This document shows, in pieces, positions 14,385 to 18,568 of a stretch of 18,568 nt of DNA (position 1 is its first letter; every line of letters starts with the position of its first letter). Where the stretch lies: NCBI GenBank assembly GCA_900770865.1, contig CAAGLU010000084.1, positions 1 through 18,568 of the forward strand. Reading direction: 5' to 3'. Position numbers and translations under genes: made by a program. The notes beneath the pieces are model-generated. The model ran no database searches and was not told the DNA's origin. It worked only from the letters and a program-made list of their open reading frames with translations. The stretch comes from an uncultured Atopobiaceae bacterium (GTDB taxonomy: Bacteria; Actinomycetota; Coriobacteriia; Coriobacteriales; Atopobiaceae).

Positions 14385-15638
14385 ATGCCGGACGAGAAGC
14401 CCACAACGCACGAGAGGATCATCGACGCCGCGGAGGAGGCCCCCCGCGGCGTCGCTCTGTTGCGCGCGTCCCTTGTGCTACTGCTCTGGGCACTCTTGGC
14501 GGGAGTGGTAGTGGGCGCAGGCTGCCTCGCCACGTTGAAGGCGGTCGATCTGCTCCAGGAGGTTGTCTGGGAGGGCATCGCCGAGGCACTCCCCCAGCCC
14601 CTGGGCGCAGTGGCACCGGTGCTTTTCTGCACCCTGGGTGGCGTCCTCGTGGGCGTTGCCACCAGCCACACGGGCTTCTCGCTTGACACCCTTGGCGTGG
14701 TGGTTGGCCACTGCCGCACCGAGGGCGGCTACCAGGTGAAGAGCTGGCCATGGGCGCTGGTGCTCTTTGCGCTTCCCATCGCCTTTGGCGGTGCCGTTGG
14801 CCCCGAGGCGGGCGTCTCGGGCTTCACCGCGGCGCTAGGCACCATGGCCATGCACGGGATGCGTCGCTCGGGCGTGGCGGTGGCGCGCAACACTACGCAC
14901 CCGCTTGCGGCCGCCTGGAAGGCACTCTCCCCCGCCGCGAGCGACGAGGGCAGGCGCTACGCGCGCGGACCCCGCATCCTGCTCTGGGCTGTGGCGGCCG
15001 TGGGGTTTGTGTTTGGCGCGCTAGGAATCTCTCGCCTCTTTGGGCCCGGAGCGGGCTTCCCCCGCTTTGATGACATCGACTACCTGGGGCTTAATGCGAG
15101 CGCACTGTGGGCGCTCCTCGCGCTTCCCCTCGGCTGGGCTCTCGCGCGTCTCGCCGCATATGCCGGCAAGGCGGCACAGCTTGCGTGTGGCCGCATGGAG
15201 ACCGTCCCCAAGGCCATTCTCTGCGGCGTTGTCCTGGGGCTTGTCGCCCTAGCTCTGCCCGAGGTGCTCTTCTCGGGGCAGTCCGGCACGAGAGACCTCC
15301 TCGACGGCTGGCAGACCATGGGCGCAGGGGTGCTACTTGCCACCTGCGTGGCAAAGCTTGCCCTCACGCAGCTCTGCGAGGAGACCGGCTGGATTGGCGG
15401 CGAGTTCTTCCCCCTCATCTTCTGTGGCGTTGCAGCCGGATACGCAGTTGCCGCCATCACCGGGGGCAACCCCATGCTCGCGGTTGCGCTCTCTACGGGC
15501 GCCTTGGTGGGAGCCGCTACCAGAAAGTGGCTGCTCACCACTTGCGTGCTTGCCCTGTGCTTTCCGCCAGTGAGCCTGCCCGTGGTGGCGCTCGCGGCAT
15601 TTCTCGGCGCAAAGGCCAATGCCAAGCATAACGGCTAG
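14385..15638 (+). CDS. Divergent CLC-family chloride channel/antiporter
   Basis: Integral membrane anion channel or proton-coupled exchanger, 417 residues, with about ten hydrophobic segments. Family marks are FGGAVGPEAGVSGF (GPEAG 139-143) at the place of the usual G(K/R)EGP loop, whose glutamate acts as the gate, and GWIGGEFFPLIFCGVAAGY (GGEFFP 338-343) matching the GGxFxP motif near the anion site. There is no cytoplasmic CBS domain. The GPEAG version puts the glutamate in a different local setting from E. coli ClcA, so whether it is a gate is uncertain; E141 is the candidate. The ATG at 14385 is 4 bases after the prs stop, implying co-transcription and probable coupling; no strong Shine-Dalgarno is visible. 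The reading frame continues upstream inside prs, but that part is a shadow. The link to PRPP synthesis is unclear. Confidence 0.87.
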   Translation: MPDEKPTTHERIIDAAEEAPRGVALLRASLVLLLWALLAGVVVGAGCLATLKAVDLLQEVVWEGIAEALPQPLGAVAPVLFCTLGGVLVGVATSHTGFSLDTLGVVVGHCRTEGGYQVKSWPWALVLFALPIAFGGAVGPEAGVSGFTAALGTMAMHGMRRSGVAVARNTTHPLAAAWKALSPAASDEGRRYARGPRILLWAVAAVGFVFGALGISRLFGPGAGFPRFDDIDYLGLNASALWALLALPLGWALARLAAYAGKAAQLACGRMETVPKAILCGVVLGLVALALPEVLFSGQSGTRDLLDGWQTMGAGVLLATCVAKLALTQLCEETGWIGGEFFPLIFCGVAAGYAVAAITGGNPMLAVALSTGALVGAATRKWLLTTCVLALCFPPVSLPVVALAAFLGAKANAKHNG

Positions 15639-15704
15639 CGGCCGAGCATATCCCTTCGGCCCTCGGGCCCTGCACATGCCTGAGCTATCATGAATTGGTA
15701 TGTG

Positions 15705-15728
15705 GCCGCCCGGCGAGTGCCGGTCGGC
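15705..15728 (+). other. Stem-loop in the glmU leader
   Basis: GCCGCCCGGC and GCCGGTCGGC form 10-base arms with one mismatch around a gagt loop, 28 bases before the glmU Shine-Dalgarno. The 128-base gap also has a GGCCC-tc-GGGCC hairpin near 15658. No U tract is present. Possibly a mRNA stabiliser or a boundary between clc and glmU. Confidence 0.35.
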
Positions 15729-15766
15729 CCGCACGCCCCATGTCACTGCGAACACAGGAGGCAGCC

Positions 15767-17161
15767 ATGCCCGTCACCGCGATCGTCCTTGCCGCCGGCG
15801 AGGGAACGCGTATGAAGTCTCACCACCCTAAGGTTATGCACAAGGTCCTCGACAAGCCGCTTGCCTGGTGGGTTGTCGACGCCGCCCGCAAGGCCGGCGT
15901 CGACCGCATCGTGCTGGTGGTGGGCAACGGTGCCGACGAGGTCCGCTCGTACTTTGCGGACGAGAAGGACGTGGAGTTTGTCGAGCAGGCCGAGCGTCTG
16001 GGCACCGGCCACGCCGTGCGCGTGGTGCGCGACGCCCTGGACGGCTTTGCCGGACCCGTGGTGGTTCTCAACGGCGACCTGCCGCTCGTTCGCCCCGAGA
16101 CCATAGCTTCCCTGGTAGATGCCACCCGCGCTGACCACAACGCCTGCACGCTGCTCACCATGACGCCGCCGGACGTCTCTGGCTACGGCCGTGTGCTCAT
16201 CGAGGACGGCAGTGTGCGAGCCATCATCGAGGACAAGGACTGCACGCCCGAGCAGCGCGCCACGCTCCTCGAGTGCAACGCCGGCGCCTACTGCTTCTGC
16301 GGCGAGCGCCTCTCGACCAACATCGACAAGGTCACCAACGACAACGCCCAGGGCGAGTACTACCTCACCGACATGGTGGGCATCTACGTGGGCATGGGCG
16401 AGCCCGTCTCGGCCGTCCACTGCGACGACTACGAGGAGCTTCTCGGCGTGAACGACCGCGTCCAGCTGGCTCAGGTCACCAAAATCATGCAGCGCCGCAT
16501 CAACGAGGGCCTCATGCGCTCCGGCGTCTCGATGCTCGATCCCGACCAGGTCTGGGTTGGCCCCGAGGCCACCGTTGGAAAGGACACCGTCCTTCTCCCC
16601 CAGACCTTCCTCTGGGGCAAGACGTCCGTGGGCGAGGCATGCACCGTTGGCCCCAACAGCCGTCTAGAGGACGCCACGGTGGGCAACAACTGCACCGTGG
16701 ACGAGACCGTGATTGTCGACTCTGCCATCGACGACGACGTCAACTGCGGGCCCCGCGCCTATCTGCGCGGCCACACCCACCTGCTGCGCGGCGCCAAGGC
16801 CGGCACGCACGTGGAGCTCAAGAACTCCGTGGTGGGCGAGGGCTCCAAAGTGCCGCATCTCTCCTACATTGGCGACACGCAGATGGGCGCCGGCGTGAAC
16901 ATTGGCGGCGGGTCCATCACCTGCAACTACGACGGCGTGCACAAGAGCCACACCACCATCGGCGACGGCGCCTTCATTGGCTCCGACACCATGATGGTCG
17001 CGCCCGTCAACATTGGTGCCGGCGCCATCACGGGCGCCAGCTCCTGCATCACGCACGACGTCCCCGACGATGCCCTCGCCATCGAGCGCAGTCAGCAGAA
17101 GAACGTCGAGGGCTACGCCATCGCCCGCCGCGAGCGTCTGGGCATCAAGCCCAGGAAGTAG
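15767..17161 (+). CDS. glmU: Bifunctional GlmU: GlcNAc-1-P uridylyltransferase / glucosamine-1-P acetyltransferase
   Basis: Makes UDP-GlcNAc for peptidoglycan and cell-envelope synthesis in the cytoplasm; 464 residues, close to the usual 455-460. The N-terminal pyrophosphorylase domain has LAAGEGTRMKS (8-18), EQAERLGTGHA, VVLNGDLPL and the catalytic-type GEYYLTDM. After a linker helix (about 240-260), the C-terminal left-handed beta-helix shows hexapeptide repeats and the acetyl-transfer residues in ELKNS (K352), PHLSYIGD (H364) and CNYDG (N387, Y388), equivalent to the E. coli set. All key residues look intact. The ATG at 15767 has a perfect AGGAGG five bases upstream; the in-frame extension to 15695 lacks family similarity. 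It is followed after 7 bases by an alpha-amylase gene. Confidence 0.97.
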   Translation: MPVTAIVLAAGEGTRMKSHHPKVMHKVLDKPLAWWVVDAARKAGVDRIVLVVGNGADEVRSYFADEKDVEFVEQAERLGTGHAVRVVRDALDGFAGPVVVLNGDLPLVRPETIASLVDATRADHNACTLLTMTPPDVSGYGRVLIEDGSVRAIIEDKDCTPEQRATLLECNAGAYCFCGERLSTNIDKVTNDNAQGEYYLTDMVGIYVGMGEPVSAVHCDDYEELLGVNDRVQLAQVTKIMQRRINEGLMRSGVSMLDPDQVWVGPEATVGKDTVLLPQTFLWGKTSVGEACTVGPNSRLEDATVGNNCTVDETVIVDSAIDDDVNCGPRAYLRGHTHLLRGAKAGTHVELKNSVVGEGSKVPHLSYIGDTQMGAGVNIGGGSITCNYDGVHKSHTTIGDGAFIGSDTMMVAPVNIGAGAITGASSCITHDVPDDALAIERSQQKNVEGYAIARRERLGIKPRK

Positions 17162-17168
17162 GGCGCCC

Positions 17169-18568
17169 ATGGCCATCAACACGAAGAACGGGCTCATGCT
17201 CCAGGCCTTCTCCTGGTACCTGCCGGCGGACGGCCAGCACTGGCGGCGCCTCGCCAAGCTGGCCCCGCGGTTTGCGGAAGAGGGCTTCACCTCGGTGTGG
17301 ATGCCGCCTGCCTACAAGGGGCAGGCGGGCGCCGAGGACGTGGGCTACGGCGTCTACGACCTCTGGGACCTGGGCGAGTTCGACCAGAAGGGCTCGGTGC
17401 GCACCAAGTATGGCACGCGCCACGAGTACCTGGCCGCCATTCGCGCCATACAGGAGCAGGGCGTCAACGTGCTGGCCGACGTCGTTCTCAACCACCGCGT
17501 GGGCGCCGACGGCACGCAGCTGGTGCTGGCGCAGGAGTGCGACGGCCAGGACCGCACAAAGCCCGTGGGCGAGCCGCGAGAGATTCGTGCCTACACGCGC
17601 TTCGAGTTCCCGGGACGCGCGGGGCGGCTCGACCACTACCAGTGGGGCATCACCGACTTCACGGGCGTGGACTACGACGAAATTGAGGGCACAAACGGCG
17701 TCTACCGCTTCGTGGGCAAGGAGTGGTCTGACGAGGTGAGCCATGAGCTGGGCAACTTTGACTACCTCATGGGCGCCGACGTCGACCTGGACGACCCACG
17801 CGTGCGTGCCCAGCTTGCCACCTGGGGTGACTGGTACCTGCGGCTCACCGGCGTGGACGGCGTGCGCCTGGACGCCGTGAAGCACATGAGCCGCTCGTTC
17901 TACCTCGACTGGCTCTCGCGGATGCGCGAGAAGACCGGCAAGGAGCTCTTTGCCGTGGGCGAGTACTGGTCGCAGAGCGTGGACGAGCTGCAGGGCTACC
18001 TGGGGTCCGAGTGCGCCATGAGCCTCTTCGACGTGCCCCTTCACTTCAACTTCTACCGCGCGTCGACGGCCGGAGACGACATCGACCTCACCCGCATCCT
18101 GGACGGGAGCCTGGTAAACGCCGACCCCATTCACGCGGTGACCTTTGTGGACAACCACGACACCCAGCCCGACCAGGCACTCGAGTCAACGGTGGAGCCC
18201 TGGTTCAAGCCGCTTGCCTACGCGCTCATCCTGCTGCGCGAGGCAGGCTATCCCTGCGTCTTCATGGGCGACCTCTTTGGCCTCCCCAACGACCAGATTC
18301 CCGCGGTGCCCGAGCTCGAGCTGCTCATGGAGGTGCGGCGCCGCTTTGCCTATGGCGAGCAGCGCGATTGGTTTGACGAGAAGGACCTTATCGGCTGGAC
18401 GCGCGAGGGCACGGCACGGCACGGGGTCTCGGGCGCGGCAGTACTTCTCTCCACGCGCGCGGGCAACGCAACGAAGCGCATGTGCGTTGGCGCGGGGCAC
18501 GCGGGCGAGACCTGGCGCTGCGTGCTGGGCGTCGACGGCACCGTCACGATCGACAACGATGGCTGGGC
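17169..18568 (+). CDS. Cytoplasmic alpha-amylase (GH13, AmyA/AmyS type), C-terminus cut by window edge
   Basis: Hydrolyses internal alpha-1,4 bonds of starch, glycogen or long maltodextrins. The 466 residues in the window show GLMLQAFSWYLPADGQHW, VWMPPAYKG, DVGYGVYDLWDLGEF, the (beta/alpha)8 motifs DVVLNH, GVRLDAVKH (nucleophile D235), VGEYW (acid/base E265) and FVDNHDTQ (D331), and LESTV..WFKPLAYA. It is close to B. licheniformis amylase and E. coli AmyA. There is no signal peptide, so it should stay in the cytoplasm and act on imported or stored glucan. Family length is about 480-495, so only a short C-terminal part is missing. The ATG at 17169 is 7 bases after glmU; its Shine-Dalgarno (AGGA) lies within the last glmU codons, implying translational coupling. 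Its calcium sites cannot be judged fully from this view. Confidence 0.94.
   Translation, partial: MAINTKNGLMLQAFSWYLPADGQHWRRLAKLAPRFAEEGFTSVWMPPAYKGQAGAEDVGYGVYDLWDLGEFDQKGSVRTKYGTRHEYLAAIRAIQEQGVNVLADVVLNHRVGADGTQLVLAQECDGQDRTKPVGEPREIRAYTRFEFPGRAGRLDHYQWGITDFTGVDYDEIEGTNGVYRFVGKEWSDEVSHELGNFDYLMGADVDLDDPRVRAQLATWGDWYLRLTGVDGVRLDAVKHMSRSFYLDWLSRMREKTGKELFAVGEYWSQSVDELQGYLGSECAMSLFDVPLHFNFYRASTAGDDIDLTRILDGSLVNADPIHAVTFVDNHDTQPDQALESTVEPWFKPLAYALILLREAGYPCVFMGDLFGLPNDQIPAVPELELLMEVRRRFAYGEQRDWFDEKDLIGWTREGTARHGVSGAAVLLSTRAGNATKRMCVGAGHAGETWRCVLGVDGTVTIDNDGW

Overview
The window is GC-rich chromosomal DNA with strong codon bias. The long antisense ORFs that shadow the real genes are typical of this base composition. 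The protein styles (TreR-like GntR regulator, low-complexity Ser-rich lipoprotein after an SRK-type signal, UUG-decoding tRNA-Gln, short DUF457 protein) fit a high-GC Gram-positive. A member of the Coriobacteriia (Olsenella/Atopobium/Collinsella-like) is my best guess. The genus is inference only.

Left part (1-8801): a minus-strand maltodextrin uptake and breakdown cluster, read right to left. It encodes a sugar-binding lipoprotein, two ABC permease subunits with overlapping stop and start codons, an MsmK/MalK-type ATPase, 4-alpha-glucanotransferase (malQ) and an alpha-glucan phosphorylase cut by the left edge. A divergent GntR/UTRA regulator starts at 8802. In the 354-base divergent region, a TTGT-N4-ACAA dyad lies on the -35 box of the binding-protein promoter, a likely operator. 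Three RNA stem-loops sit in the operon gaps (binding protein/permease, permease/ATPase, ATPase/malQ). Two of them pair completely only as minus-strand RNA, through G-U pairs, so expression is probably stepped along the operon. Logic: import maltodextrin, rearrange chains with MalQ, and release glucose-1-phosphate with the phosphorylase.

Middle part (9522-13095): a small convergent gap with three diverged copies of a GATACA..TTCGG motif, then three minus-strand genes: a DUF457/YdjM-like membrane protein, a Cof-type HAD phosphatase, and a maltose/alpha-glucoside PTS EIICB permease related to B. subtilis MalP. The locus therefore appears to hold both an ABC and a PTS route for alpha-glucosides. 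No EIIA and no 6-phospho-alpha-glucosidase are in the window.

Right part (13096-18568): tRNA-Gln(UUG), then plus-strand prs (PRPP synthase), a divergent CLC-family channel/antiporter 4 bases after it, glmU, and a cytoplasmic GH13 alpha-amylase 7 bases after glmU, cut by the right edge. Starch/glycogen enzymes thus flank both ends of the window.

I see no phage, IS element, CRISPR array or defence system. The most interesting signals are regulatory: the operator and its partial second copy near the HAD gene, the stem-loop series, and the triple repeat.
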